Source of the DNA: Amycolatopsis deserti
Lineage (GTDB): Bacteria > Actinomycetota > Actinomycetes > Mycobacteriales > Pseudonocardiaceae
DNA: 64,000 nucleotides
NCBI RefSeq assembly: GCF_014653945.1
Contig: NZ_BNAU01000001.1
Span: 806,001 to 870,000 of the forward strand
Reading direction: 5' to 3'
Each line of letters starts with the position of its first letter. The stretch's first letter is position 1. A program made the translations under genes and the position numbers. Shown in pieces: positions 10,276 to 18,991 of the stretch. The notes under the pieces were generated by a model. The model was not told the DNA's origin and ran no database searches. It was given only the letters and a program-made list of their open reading frames with translations.

Positions 10276-10994
10276 GCGAGTTCCCCGGTGACCTGCGGGT
10301 AGAGGCGCATGTAGGCCTCGCCCATGGTGTTGTGCGGCAGGCCGAGGTTCGGCCCGGCGTTGCGCTTGAGCTGCACGCCGCGGCGTTTGGCGAGATCGGT
10401 GTAGTAGTCCCACATGTGCTGCTGGGCGGGAAGGCACTCCATCGCCTTGCGCTTGGTGTCGAACACCTCGGTGATGTCCAGCAGCACGTTCGGTTTGAAG
10501 TCGCACTGCTCGGGCTGGTGCGGCTCGAAGAAGAACACCGGCGGCGCGCCCAGCGGCTCACCGGGGGCGTCGTAGCCGATGGCCTGCGCCAGCACCCGCG
10601 CCTGCAACGCCATCCGGGCGGCCGCGGGGTGGTCGCCGTTGTAGGGGTCGGCCAGCGGATGGGTCAGCACCACCGACGGGTTGACCTCCCGGTAGACGCG
10701 CACCATGCGGTCGACCAGCTCGGGGGTTTCCTGCAGCGGGTAGTCGCCGGCGTCGAGGAACTCGATCTCCGCGCCCAGCACACCGGCGGCGTTTTCGGCT
10801 TCTCCACGGCGGATCTTCTTGATCTCGTCCAGCGTTTTGCCTTCGCGCCAGGCCTTCGCGGACTCGCCGCGCTCGCCGAAGCTCAGGCACAGCACCTTGG
10901 CCCGCTGACCCCGGCTGGTGGCCAGGGCGATCGCACCCGCCGCGCGCCAGACGAAATCTCCCGCGTGCGCACTGACCACCAGTAACGAACTCAT
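10272..10994 (-). CDS. galB: 4-oxalomesaconate hydratase, GalB type (PIG-L/LmbE fold)
   Basis: 240 residues. The N-terminus reads VVSAHAGDFVWRAAG, the variant metal motif of GalB proteins in place of the usual HPDD of PIG-L deacetylases. LSFGERGESAKAW and the block around EPHQPEQC are also hallmarks I know from Pseudomonas GalB. The enzyme hydrates 4-oxalomesaconate to CHA, which the next gene would cleave. I chose ATG at 10994 with GAGGAG seven bases upstream, over the ATG at 11018. First gene of the minus arm, divergent from the folC operon across a shared promoter region. Confidence 0.9.
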   Translation of the reverse strand: MSSLLVVSAHAGDFVWRAAGAIALATSRGQRAKVLCLSFGERGESAKAWREGKTLDEIKKIRRGEAENAAGVLGAEIEFLDAGDYPLQETPELVDRMVRVYREVNPSVVLTHPLADPYNGDHPAAARMALQARVLAQAIGYDAPGEPLGAPPVFFFEPHQPEQCDFKPNVLLDITEVFDTKRKAMECLPAQQHMWDYYTDLAKRRGVQLKRNAGPNLGLPHNTMGEAYMRLYPQVTGELA

Positions 10995-11084
10995 TGCGGT
11001 ATCTCCTCGGATCGTCATTGACTCTCACCGTGGACACTAGGAGGCGTGTGCGGGTCGTCGTGAGGTCCCGTAGGCCGGTCTGTC

Positions 11085-11098
11085 CTACGTCATTTGAC
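11085..11098. promoter_or_regulatory. CTACGTCA-type motif in the galB/folC divergent promoter
   Basis: CTACGTCATTTGAC lies in the 186 bases between galB (minus) and folC (plus), about 90 bases from each start. The same core occurs at 23847, 36466, 37031 and, inverted, near 26296. The left half matches the palindrome at 23847 exactly and the right half is degenerate. A nearby GTAGG/CCTAC dyad (11070-11088) overlaps it. Likely a shared regulator site controlling both arms of the aromatic cluster. Confidence 0.55.
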
Positions 11099-11180
11099 TC
11101 GCCGCTCCTGGCGGATTGACGTCGCGACGGCCGACATCGGTCCGTTTTGGCTGTTCGAAGCGGGTTCTAGCGTGATTCGG

Positions 11181-12476
11181 ATGAGAACCGCGACGGTCGA
11201 CGAGGTGGAACAGTACCTTCTGTCGGAACTTCCTCCCGTGGCCAGGAACGCGATGACCGCGGGAACCGGGAGGCTGAGGGCGGCACGTCTGCTCGCCCGG
11301 CTGGGCAACCCTCAGGACACTCTTCGCGTCGTGCACATCGCTGGCACCGCAGGCAAGGGGTCGGTCGCCGCATTCGTCTCGGCGATCCTGCACGCGCACG
11401 GGTTCCGCGTGGGAACCTTCCTGTCGCCGCACGTCCATTCGGTACTCGAGCGTTTCCAGCTCGACGGCCGCCCGGCTGACGCCGCGGCGGTCACTCCAGC
11501 GGTGCGCGCGGTTCGCGAGTACGAACGTGACGTCAGCGGAGAGCCAACGGGGCAGGTCACGATGTTCGAGGCCGCTACCGCCGTCGCGTTCCAGCTCTTC
11601 CGGCAGCAGAACGTGGACTACGCGGTCGTGGAAACCGGGATCGGTGGTCTGCACGACGCCACGAACACGGTGACGCGCAGGGACAAGCTGGCGGTGCTCA
11701 CGGCCGTGGGTCTCGATCACACCGCCGTTCTGGGTGAAACCGTGCCGGAGATCGCCGCTCAGAAGGCAGGGATCATGGCGCAGGGCGGGATGGCGGTGGC
11801 TGTACGCGGTGCTGCCGCAGATGCCGTTTTCGCCGGCGAAGCAGCGCGTCGCCGTTGCTCGTTGAACCTCGTGTCGGAACAGGACGCCCTCGCCGAGCTT
11901 CCGGCCGGTGTCGTCCCCGGACTCGGCGGTCCACATCAGAGGGTCAATGCCGGTTTGGCTGTGCGGGCTGTCCAGCACCTGGCTCGGCGCGATGGCTGGG
12001 CGTTGGACCCCGGCCACGTGGCTGATGGACTGCGGCGCGTGCGGCTGCCGGGGCGTTTCGAGCGGCGCTGCTGGAGCGGCCGCCCCGTTGTTCTCGACGG
12101 CGCGCACAATCCCGTGAAGCTGGCAGCCTTGGTGGCGGCGCTGCGAAGCGAATGGCCGGGGCGGAAACCGGTGTGGGTTCTGACTGCGAAGCCCGATAAG
12201 GACATCGCGGAAGCGCTGAGGGTGATCGCACCCTGCGCGTCCGCTGTGGTGGCGACCCAGTTCGACACCGTGGGTGTGAACTCCGCACGAGGACCTGTCG
12301 TCACCGCCTCGGAAATCGCTGCCGCCGCGCGCCAGTGCGGCATCGAATCCGTCCACGTAAAGCCGCGAATGCGCGCCGCCGTGCGGTGCGCGGTCGGCCT
12401 GTCCGCACCGGACACCCCCGTGGTCGTCACCGGATCGTTCTTCGCCGTCGCCGACGCAGGGGAGCTGATGTCATGA
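11181..12476 (+). CDS. folC: Folylpolyglutamate synthase / dihydrofolate synthase
   Basis: 431 residues of the Mur-ligase-like FolC family. The ATP P-loop is GTAGKGSVA, followed by TGIGGLHDATN, LDHTAVLG and DGAHNPVKLAALVAAL, all FolC signatures. It adds glutamate to (dihydro)folates, which retains THF in the cell and improves its binding to folate enzymes. I took ATG at 11181; GTG at 11172 and a TTG at 11094 are possible but lack a clear ribosome site. First gene of an eleven-gene plus operon reaching the transporter at 20019. Its place at the head of a demethylation operon suggests a catabolism-dedicated copy. Confidence 0.88.
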   Translation: MRTATVDEVEQYLLSELPPVARNAMTAGTGRLRAARLLARLGNPQDTLRVVHIAGTAGKGSVAAFVSAILHAHGFRVGTFLSPHVHSVLERFQLDGRPADAAAVTPAVRAVREYERDVSGEPTGQVTMFEAATAVAFQLFRQQNVDYAVVETGIGGLHDATNTVTRRDKLAVLTAVGLDHTAVLGETVPEIAAQKAGIMAQGGMAVAVRGAAADAVFAGEAARRRCSLNLVSEQDALAELPAGVVPGLGGPHQRVNAGLAVRAVQHLARRDGWALDPGHVADGLRRVRLPGRFERRCWSGRPVVLDGAHNPVKLAALVAALRSEWPGRKPVWVLTAKPDKDIAEALRVIAPCASAVVATQFDTVGVNSARGPVVTASEIAAAARQCGIESVHVKPRMRAAVRCAVGLSAPDTPVVVTGSFFAVADAGELMS

Positions 12477-13705
12477 GGACGTTGTCCGCCTGGGCGCGGT
12501 TCGACGATCTCCGCACTGGCGTGTCCTGCCGGTTTCCCGAGATCGCCTACGACCTCGTGGCCACCCGCCCCGCCGAGGTGACGGAAGTGCTCGCCGAGGT
12601 CGAACACGCCACGCGGAAAGGACTGTGGGCCTTCGGCTTCGTCGCATACGAAGCAGCTGCGGGTCTGGATCCCTCGTTGCCCGTGCACGAACCCGCGGAT
12701 GGGTTGCCCCTGGCGTGGTTCGGAGTCGCCGCCGCACCGGAGGGAGTCCCTCCCGTTCATCCGCCGCTGCACCGCGCGTACCGGGTGGGGGAGTGGCGCT
12801 ACGAATGGGATGCGAGCCGGCACCGGGAGAAGGTCGAGGCGGTGCGGGCGCAGATCGCGGCAGGCGAGACCTACCAGTGCAACCTCACCACCCGCCTGAG
12901 GGCCGAAGTGGGCGGAGACCTGCCGCACCTGTACTCGGACCTCGCGCTCGCGCAGGGAGGCGCGTACAACGCGTACCTGGACACCGGCCGGTTCGTGATC
13001 GCGAGTGCCAGTCCCGAGCTCTTTTTCGAGATCCGTGGTGACCAGCTCCTGATGCGGCCGATGAAGGGAACGGCCAAGCGCGGGCGGACGGACGCCGAGG
13101 ACCGCGAGATCGTCGCGCGCCTTCGAGCGAGCGAAAAGGAACGCGCGGAGAACGTCATGATCGTCGATCTTGTCCGCAACGACGTCGCGCAGCTCGCGGT
13201 CACCGGCGGAGTTTCGGTCACCGCGTTGTGCCGCCCCGAGATGTACGAAACGGTGCACCAGCTGACCTCCGACGTGACCGCGCGGCTGAGGCCCGACGTC
13301 AGCCTCACCAACGTGTTCCGCGCGCTGTTCCCGTGTGGGTCGGTGACCGGCGCGCCCAAACCGCGGACCATGCGGATCATCAAGGATCTCGAACCCTCGC
13401 CCCGGGGTGTCTACTGTGGCGCGATCGGTGTGGTCGCACCGCGCGACGTTCCGGTCCGGAGTCGGTTCAACGTCGCGATCCGGACACTGGTCGCCGATCG
13501 TGACCGGGGGATCGCCACGTACGGCACGGGAGGTGGCATCACCTGGGATTCCCGGCCCGATGCCGAATACGAGGAGCTGCGGGCTAAGGCCGCGGTGCTG
13601 ACGGCGCACCGGGAGTTCGAGCAGTTCCGGCAGGTACGGCAAGCCGCCCGTCAGGCTCGGTCATTTGTCGCGGTCAAGTCTGCCTCGATGCCGGACGAAA
13701 CGTGA
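12473..13705 (+). CDS. pabB: Aminodeoxychorismate synthase component I
   Basis: 410 residues of the chorismate-utilising family. The C-terminal catalytic half contains KGTAKRGRT, VDLVRNDVAQLA, PCGSVTGAPKPRTM and SRFNVAIRT, with the usual GGGITWDS end. With a glutaminase subunit or free ammonia it makes aminodeoxychorismate, the precursor of the p-aminobenzoate part of folate. Its ATG overlaps the folC stop as ATGA. No PabA or PabC is nearby, so it must borrow housekeeping partners. Anthranilate synthase or isochorismate synthase activity is less likely, given the folate neighbours. Confidence 0.85.
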   Translation: MRTLSAWARFDDLRTGVSCRFPEIAYDLVATRPAEVTEVLAEVEHATRKGLWAFGFVAYEAAAGLDPSLPVHEPADGLPLAWFGVAAAPEGVPPVHPPLHRAYRVGEWRYEWDASRHREKVEAVRAQIAAGETYQCNLTTRLRAEVGGDLPHLYSDLALAQGGAYNAYLDTGRFVIASASPELFFEIRGDQLLMRPMKGTAKRGRTDAEDREIVARLRASEKERAENVMIVDLVRNDVAQLAVTGGVSVTALCRPEMYETVHQLTSDVTARLRPDVSLTNVFRALFPCGSVTGAPKPRTMRIIKDLEPSPRGVYCGAIGVVAPRDVPVRSRFNVAIRTLVADRDRGIATYGTGGGITWDSRPDAEYEELRAKAAVLTAHREFEQFRQVRQAARQARSFVAVKSASMPDET

Positions 13706-13807
13706 TGGTCGCTCGGCTTGACTGGACAGCAGGCAGGGTCGCCGACGCCCGCCACTTCGAGCATCGAGGCTTGGACCACGGGTCCGGCCGCAGGAGGTAA
13801 CCACGTC

Positions 13808-15163
13808 ATGGGTGTTGAAAGTCTTGAGGCCGCGATCCAGCGCGTCGGGTCCCCGGTCGAGCTGCTGCGCAACTCGCACGTCCGTCCCATCACGTTCCCC
13901 GTTGCGCCCGAGTTCACGAACTGGCGCTCGGAGCAGCAGGCATGGCGCACCTCGTGCGCGCTGCTGGACCAGTCGCACCACATGACCGACCTCTACCTCA
14001 GCGGCACCGACGCGCTGCGTCTGCTCAGTGACTTCGGTGTCAACACCTTCAAGAACTTCACCCCGGGCAAGGCGAAGCAGTACGTCGCAGTCAACGCCGA
14101 CGGCTACTTCATCGGCGACGCGATCCTGTTCCACCTGGAGGAGGAGCTGTTCGACGTCGTGGGGCACCCGACGGTCATCAACTGGCTGCAGTACAACGCC
14201 GAGACCGGTGACTACGACGTCACGATCGAGCGCGACGAGAACTCCTACGACCGTCCCGCCGGCCCGCCGAAGATCTACCGCTACGAGCTGCAGGGCCCGA
14301 CGGCGAAACCGTTGATGGAGAAGCTGACCGGCGAGCCGCTGCCGGACGTGAAGTTCTTCAACATGGCCGACTTCACAATCGCCGGCCACCGCGTCCGCGC
14401 GCTCCGCCACGGCATGGCCGGACAGCCCGGCTTCGAACTCTTCGGACCGTGGTCGGAGGGCGAGGACGTCCTGGCGGCCATCCTCGAAGCGGGCAAGGAA
14501 TTCGACCTGGTGCGGGCCGGTGCGAAGGCCTACTCGACGGCGAACCTGGAGTCCGGCTGGATCCCGACCGCGGTCCCCGCGATCTTCGGCCCGGAGATGC
14601 GCGGCTACCGGGAGTGGCTCGGCGCCACCTCGCTCGGCTCCCTTGGCGGCAGCATGGACTCCGCCGACATCACCGACTACTACGTCACCCCCTACGACAT
14701 CGGCTACGGCCGCACGGTCAAGTTCGACCACGACTTCCACGGCCGGGAGGCGCTGGAGCGCATCGCGGGCAACCCGGCGCGGACGAAGGTCACCCTGGTG
14801 TGGAACCCCGAGGACGTCGCCGCGGCGGTGCGGTCGCTGTACGAGCCCGGCGTCCCGGCCAAATACCTCGAAATGCCGAAGGCCCGCTACGCGTTCTTCC
14901 AGGTGGACAAGGTCCTGCACGATGGCAAGCCGATCGGGCTGTCGCTGGACCTCGGCTACATCGTCAACGAGCAGGACTTCGTGTCCCTGGCCACCGTGGA
15001 CAGCGAGTTCGCCACGCCCGGCACCGAGGTGACCGTGCTGTGGGGCGAGGAGCCCAACTCCGCCAAGCCCGCCGTCGAGCGGCACCGCCAGGTGGAGATC
15101 CGCGCCACAGTCGCGCCCGCGCCCTACGTCCAGGAAGTCCGCGACTCCTACCGCAAGTCCTGA
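13808..15163 (+). CDS. Tetrahydrofolate-dependent aryl O-demethylase (LigM/DesA type), second copy
   Basis: 451 residues, GcvT-like fold, paralogue of the gene at 8170 with shared blocks: LLRNSHVRPITFPV, LLDQSHHMTDLYLSG, RALRHGMAGQPGFELFGP, NLESGWIPTAVPAIF and a terminal PAPYVQEVRDSYRKS. Start ATG at 13808 has AGGAGG ten bases upstream; an in-frame start at 13718 would add a poorly conserved leader. MetF follows 33 bases later, so methyl-THF producer and consumer are cotranscribed. Two copies in divergent operons suggest division of labour, for example syringate and 3-O-methylgallate, or vanillate; this is inference. Confidence 0.87.
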   Translation: MGVESLEAAIQRVGSPVELLRNSHVRPITFPVAPEFTNWRSEQQAWRTSCALLDQSHHMTDLYLSGTDALRLLSDFGVNTFKNFTPGKAKQYVAVNADGYFIGDAILFHLEEELFDVVGHPTVINWLQYNAETGDYDVTIERDENSYDRPAGPPKIYRYELQGPTAKPLMEKLTGEPLPDVKFFNMADFTIAGHRVRALRHGMAGQPGFELFGPWSEGEDVLAAILEAGKEFDLVRAGAKAYSTANLESGWIPTAVPAIFGPEMRGYREWLGATSLGSLGGSMDSADITDYYVTPYDIGYGRTVKFDHDFHGREALERIAGNPARTKVTLVWNPEDVAAAVRSLYEPGVPAKYLEMPKARYAFFQVDKVLHDGKPIGLSLDLGYIVNEQDFVSLATVDSEFATPGTEVTVLWGEEPNSAKPAVERHRQVEIRATVAPAPYVQEVRDSYRKS

Positions 15164-15196
15164 CCCCGCCTGTCCCGCACTCCGGATCGAGGAACC

Positions 15197-16081
15197 ATGG
15201 TGAACATCCGCCCGGAGACCGCCGGCCGACGCCGGCGCTCCCATGCCGCCGACCTCGTGCGCAACATGAGCTACGAGGTGATGCCGTTCAAGAACACCGA
15301 GCGCGACGTCGTTGAGCACGTCCCGGTTACGATTCCGCTCACGGTCACCGTGACCGAGGCCAAGGGCATCGACCACACCCTGAACCTGACGGAGAAGCTC
15401 CTCGGACACGGGTACCGGGTCTCACCGCACCTGCCGGCCCGTCAGTTCACCGACGACCAGCACGTCGCCGACGTCGTCGCGCGGCTCAGTGACGCGGGGG
15501 TCAAGTCGGTGTTCGTGGTCGGCGGAGACGCACCGGAGCCGGCTGGAAAGTTCGTCGACGCGTTCTCATTGCTGCGCTCGATGGAAGCGGCAGGACACCC
15601 CTTCCAGCAGGTGGGCATCGGTGGGTATCCGGAGGGCCACGGGTCGATCCCGCAGGACGCGATCGATCTCGCGCTCAAGCAGAAGGCGCCGATGGCGACC
15701 CGGATCCTCACCCAGATCTGCTTCGACGCAGGCACCACGAGCCGCTGGGCGGCCGCCGTGGCGGCTTCGGGGATCGACCTGCCGATCTTCGTCGGCATGC
15801 CGGGCCCGGTGAACCGGCAGAAGCTGATGCGGATTTCCGCCGGAATCGGCCTGGGGCAGTCGGCTCGCTTCCTCCAGAAGCAGCAGAGCCTGTTCTGGCG
15901 GTTCCTGCTGCCCGGCGGGTACAACCCGACCAAGCTGGTGAAGCGGCTCGGCGCCGAGGCGCCCCGGACAGCGAACAACATCGGCGGCCTGCACATCTTC
16001 ACGTTCAACGAACTCCGCAAGACCGAGATCTGGCGGCAGGAACTGCTGAACTCGTTCGCCGAAGAGGAGGCACGGTCATGA
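15197..16081 (+). CDS. metF: Methylenetetrahydrofolate reductase
   Basis: 294 residues, TIM-barrel MetF/MTHFR family. NMSYEVMPFKNTERDV is the first-strand region with the catalytic Glu, and later FVVGGD, VGIGGYPEGHG, TQICFDA and the MPGPVN block match the FAD/folate barrel. In this setting it would run in the oxidative direction, turning 5-methyl-THF from the O-demethylases into 5,10-methylene-THF. It overlaps purU as ATGA. The sequence looks distant from the methionine-biosynthesis MetF, as reported for the MetF of LigM clusters. Confidence 0.87.
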   Translation: MVNIRPETAGRRRRSHAADLVRNMSYEVMPFKNTERDVVEHVPVTIPLTVTVTEAKGIDHTLNLTEKLLGHGYRVSPHLPARQFTDDQHVADVVARLSDAGVKSVFVVGGDAPEPAGKFVDAFSLLRSMEAAGHPFQQVGIGGYPEGHGSIPQDAIDLALKQKAPMATRILTQICFDAGTTSRWAAAVAASGIDLPIFVGMPGPVNRQKLMRISAGIGLGQSARFLQKQQSLFWRFLLPGGYNPTKLVKRLGAEAPRTANNIGGLHIFTFNELRKTEIWRQELLNSFAEEEARS

Positions 16082-16950
16082 CCGGGAGCATCTTCGCCGA
16101 GGACTACGGGCGTCTCATCGTTCAGGGCGCCGACCAGCCCGGCATCGTGTCGCGCGTGTCTTCCGTGCTCGCCGAGCACGGCGCGAACGTCGTCGCACTC
16201 GACCAGTCCACCAGCGACCCCGCCGGCGGTCGCTTCTTCCAGCGCACCGTGTTCCACCTGCCCGACCTGTCGGGCAAGCTCGACGAGCTGAACCAGGCGC
16301 TCGAGGCGAAGCTGGTCGACGACCTCGGGCTGACCTACCGGCTGGTCGAGGCCAAGCGCCGCAAACGAGTCGCCATCATGGTGTCCAAGACCGACCACTG
16401 CATGCTCGACCTGCTGTGGCGGCAGCGCCGCGGCGAGCTGCACATGACCATCCCGATGGTGATCTCCAACCACCCGGACCTGGGCGACGACGTGCGCCAG
16501 TTCGGCATCCCCTTCTTCCACGTCCCGGTCGAGAAGGACGACAAGGCTGCCGCCGAGAAGGAACACCTCAACCTGCTCAAGGGCAACGTCGACCTCGTCG
16601 TGCTCGCCCGGTACATGCAGATCATCTCCGGCGAGTTCCTCGACGAGGTCGGCGTGCCGGTGATCAACATCCACCACTCGTTCCTGCCCGCGTTCATGGG
16701 GGCCGGCCCGTACCAGCGGGCCAAGGAACGGGGGGTGAAGCTCGTCGGCGCGACCGCGCACTACGTGACCGAGGACCTCGACGAGGGGCCGATCATCGAG
16801 CAGGACGTCATCCGCGTGTCCCACCGGGAGTCGACGCGGGACCTGCAGCGCAAGGGTGCCGACGTGGAGCGGCTCGTGCTGTCCCGTGCGGTGTCGTGGC
16901 ACTGCGACGACCGGGTCATCCGCGACGGCAACACCACCGTCGTCTTCTAG
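16078..16950 (+). CDS. purU: Formyltetrahydrofolate deformylase
   Basis: 290 residues: an N-terminal ACT domain (residues ~10-90, starting near IVQGADQPGIVSRVSSVLA) and a C-terminal formyltransferase-fold domain. The catalytic block NIHHSFLPAFMGAGPYQRA and the HYVTEDLDEGPIIEQDV segment hold the conserved Asn, His and Asp. It hydrolyses 10-formyl-THF to formate and THF, regenerating acceptor for the O-demethylases without ATP gain. ATGA overlap with metF; folD follows after 10 bases. Confidence 0.92.
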   Translation: MTGSIFAEDYGRLIVQGADQPGIVSRVSSVLAEHGANVVALDQSTSDPAGGRFFQRTVFHLPDLSGKLDELNQALEAKLVDDLGLTYRLVEAKRRKRVAIMVSKTDHCMLDLLWRQRRGELHMTIPMVISNHPDLGDDVRQFGIPFFHVPVEKDDKAAAEKEHLNLLKGNVDLVVLARYMQIISGEFLDEVGVPVINIHHSFLPAFMGAGPYQRAKERGVKLVGATAHYVTEDLDEGPIIEQDVIRVSHRESTRDLQRKGADVERLVLSRAVSWHCDDRVIRDGNTTVVF

Positions 16951-16960
16951 GGGAGTGCCA

Positions 16961-17809
16961 GTGACCGCGAAGATTCTCGACGGGCGCGCCATCTCGGCGA
17001 CGATCCTGGACCGCGTAACCAAGGAGGTCGACGAGTTCGTCCGCGAGCACGGCCGGGTTCCGGTGCTCGCGACCGTGCTCGTCGGGGACGACCCCGCCTC
17101 GCACACCTACGTCCGCATGAAGGCCAATCGGTGCGCCAAGGTCGGCATGCAGTCACGGCGCATCGAACTCGACGCGACCATCAGCACCGAGACGCTGGTC
17201 GCCCAGATCCGGCAGCTTTCCGCCGATCCCGAGGTCGACGGCATCCTGTTGCAGCACCCGGTGCCGGAGCACATCGACGAACGCGCGGCGTTCGAGGCCA
17301 TCGCGCCGTCCAAGGACGTCGACGGCGTGACCCGGACCTCGTTCGCCACGATGGCGTTCGACGAAGGGGGCTTCCACTCGGCCACCCCCGGCGGCATCAT
17401 GGCGCTGCTCGACGCCTACGACATCCCGCTGGCCGGCAAGCACGCGGTGGTCGTCGGTCGCAGCCCGATCCTGGGTAAGCCGGTCGGGATGCTGCTGCTG
17501 GCGCGCGACGCCACGGTGACCTACTGCCACTCCCGCACCGTCGCGCTGGCCGACCACATCGCCCAGGCCGATGTCGTCGTCGCCGCCGTCGGCAGGCCGG
17601 AGCTGATCCGCGGTGACTGGATCAAGCCGGGCGCCGTGGTCGTCGACGCGGGGTACGCCGACAACAGCGGCGACGTCGAGTACGACGCCGCGGCGGAACG
17701 CGCGTCCTGGATCACCCCGGTTCCGGGCGGTGTGGGACCGATGACGATCGCGACCTTGATCGCGCAGACCATCCGGGCCGCATACGAGCACGAACGGGAG
17801 AAGGCATGA
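16961..17809 (+). CDS. folD: Methylene-THF dehydrogenase / methenyl-THF cyclohydrolase
   Basis: 282 residues, normal FolD length. The substrate lysine lies in HTYVRMKANRCAKVGM, with ILLQHPVPEH, the Rossmann motif VVVGRSPILGKPVGMLL, and the terminal PGGVGPMTIATL. It converts 5,10-methylene-THF through methenyl-THF to 10-formyl-THF, linking MetF to PurU. GTG at 16961 has GGGGAG upstream. Its stop overlaps ligA as ATGA, coupling the C1 module directly to ring cleavage. Confidence 0.93.
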   Translation: MTAKILDGRAISATILDRVTKEVDEFVREHGRVPVLATVLVGDDPASHTYVRMKANRCAKVGMQSRRIELDATISTETLVAQIRQLSADPEVDGILLQHPVPEHIDERAAFEAIAPSKDVDGVTRTSFATMAFDEGGFHSATPGGIMALLDAYDIPLAGKHAVVVGRSPILGKPVGMLLLARDATVTYCHSRTVALADHIAQADVVVAAVGRPELIRGDWIKPGAVVVDAGYADNSGDVEYDAAAERASWITPVPGGVGPMTIATLIAQTIRAAYEHEREKA

Positions 17810-18150
17810 CCAAGGCGCAGGACGATTACGTCCTCGATCTGCCCGCAAGCCGCCGGGGTTACGCTCTGAACCGAATGTGCGGGTCGTTCAAGCACGCCGA
17901 GAACCGGGCACGGTTCAGCGCGGACGAAGCCGCCTACTGCGACGAGTACGGGCTGACCCCGGAGCAGAAGAAGGCGATCCTCGAGCGCGACTGGATCGCG
18001 ATGCTCGACTTGGGAGCGTCCATTTTCTACACGTTCAAGCTCGCGATGATGGATCAGAAGTCGATGCAGTACCTCGGTGGCGTGTTCACCGGAATGACCG
18101 CGGAGGAGTTCGCGGCGGAGCTGCGTTCGGGAGGGCGGAAGTTTGGCTGA
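17806..18150 (+). CDS. ligA: Extradiol ring-cleavage dioxygenase, alpha (small) subunit, LigA type
   Basis: 114 residues, all helical in character and collinear with the small subunit of protocatechuate 4,5-dioxygenase (LigA), which caps the active site of LigB. Recognisable stretches are YALNRMCGSFKHAENR and MLDLGASIFYTFKLAM. It ends in the reading frame overlap with ligB (stop 18148-18150, ligB start 18143). In Sphingobium the gallate dioxygenase DesB is a single fused polypeptide; here the subunits are separate. Confidence 0.9.
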   Translation: MTKAQDDYVLDLPASRRGYALNRMCGSFKHAENRARFSADEAAYCDEYGLTPEQKKAILERDWIAMLDLGASIFYTFKLAMMDQKSMQYLGGVFTGMTAEEFAAELRSGGRKFG

Positions 18151-18991
18151 GGTGATCTGGGGTCTGGCGACCTCGCACGTGCCCTCGATCGGGGCGGCCA
18201 TGGACAACGGCAAGACCGGCGACGAGTACTGGAAGCCGTTGTTCGACGGCTACGCCCCGGCCCGGGAGTGGATGGCCGAGCACACGCCGGACGTGGCGAT
18301 CGTGGTGTACAACGACCACGCCAACGCGGTCGACCTGGACCTGGTGCCCACCTTCGGCATCGGCACCGCCGAGTCCTACCAGGTGGCCGACGAGGGCTGG
18401 GGCCCGCGCCCGGTGCCCGTGGTCCAGGGCGCACCGGCGCTGAGCGAGCACCTGGTCCGCGAACTGGTGGACGACTCGTTCGACATCGCCACCTTCCACC
18501 AGCTCGACGTGGACCACGGGCTGACCGTGCCGCTGTCGGTGTACTGCCCCGAGCCCGGTGACGCCTGGCCATGTGCCGTGGTGCCGGTGCTGGTGAACGT
18601 GATCCAGTACCCGCAGCCCACCGCCGCGCGGTGCTACGCCCTCGGGCAGGCCCTCGGACGCGCGATCCGCTCGTTCCCGCACGAGGCGAAGGTGGCCGTG
18701 TTCGGCACCGGCGGGATGTCCCACCAGCTCGCCGGTGCGCGGGCGGGATTGATCAACGAAGAGTTCGACCGCATGTTCCTGCAGGCCATCGAGACCGAGC
18801 CGGAGAAGCTGGCCGCGCTGACCCGGGAGGACTACATCCGCGAGGCCGGCACCGAGGGCATCGAGCTGATCATGTGGCTGGTGATGCGCGGCGCGCTGAG
18901 CGACAACATTCGGCGAGTGCACGACACCTACCACGTGCCGGCGTCCAACACCGCCGCCGCGCTGGCCCTGTTCGAGGAGTTGGGCGCATGA
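18143..18991 (+). CDS. ligB: Extradiol ring-cleavage dioxygenase, beta (catalytic) subunit, LigB type
   Basis: 282 residues. Fe(II) ligands are visible as His12 (ATSHVP), His59 (YNDHAN) and a Glu near residue 240 (TEGIELIMW); the catalytic base His is in FGTGGMSHQL. It would insert O2 next to the hydroxyls of protocatechuate, 3-O-methylgallate or gallate. TTG start at 18143 with GGAGGG upstream, overlapping ligA by eight bases. The galB and CHA aldolase genes in the divergent operon and the absence of a LigC-type dehydrogenase favour a gallate or methylgallate substrate, but protocatechuate is not excluded. Confidence 0.9.
   Translation: MAEVIWGLATSHVPSIGAAMDNGKTGDEYWKPLFDGYAPAREWMAEHTPDVAIVVYNDHANAVDLDLVPTFGIGTAESYQVADEGWGPRPVPVVQGAPALSEHLVRELVDDSFDIATFHQLDVDHGLTVPLSVYCPEPGDAWPCAVVPVLVNVIQYPQPTAARCYALGQALGRAIRSFPHEAKVAVFGTGGMSHQLAGARAGLINEEFDRMFLQAIETEPEKLAALTREDYIREAGTEGIELIMWLVMRGALSDNIRRVHDTYHVPASNTAAALALFEELGA

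Noticed and set aside
13661..15409. A long open frame antisense to the second O-demethylase
   Set aside because: GC-rich codon third positions create antisense frames; it lacks domain features and a ribosome site, while the plus strand encodes a clear GcvT-fold protein.
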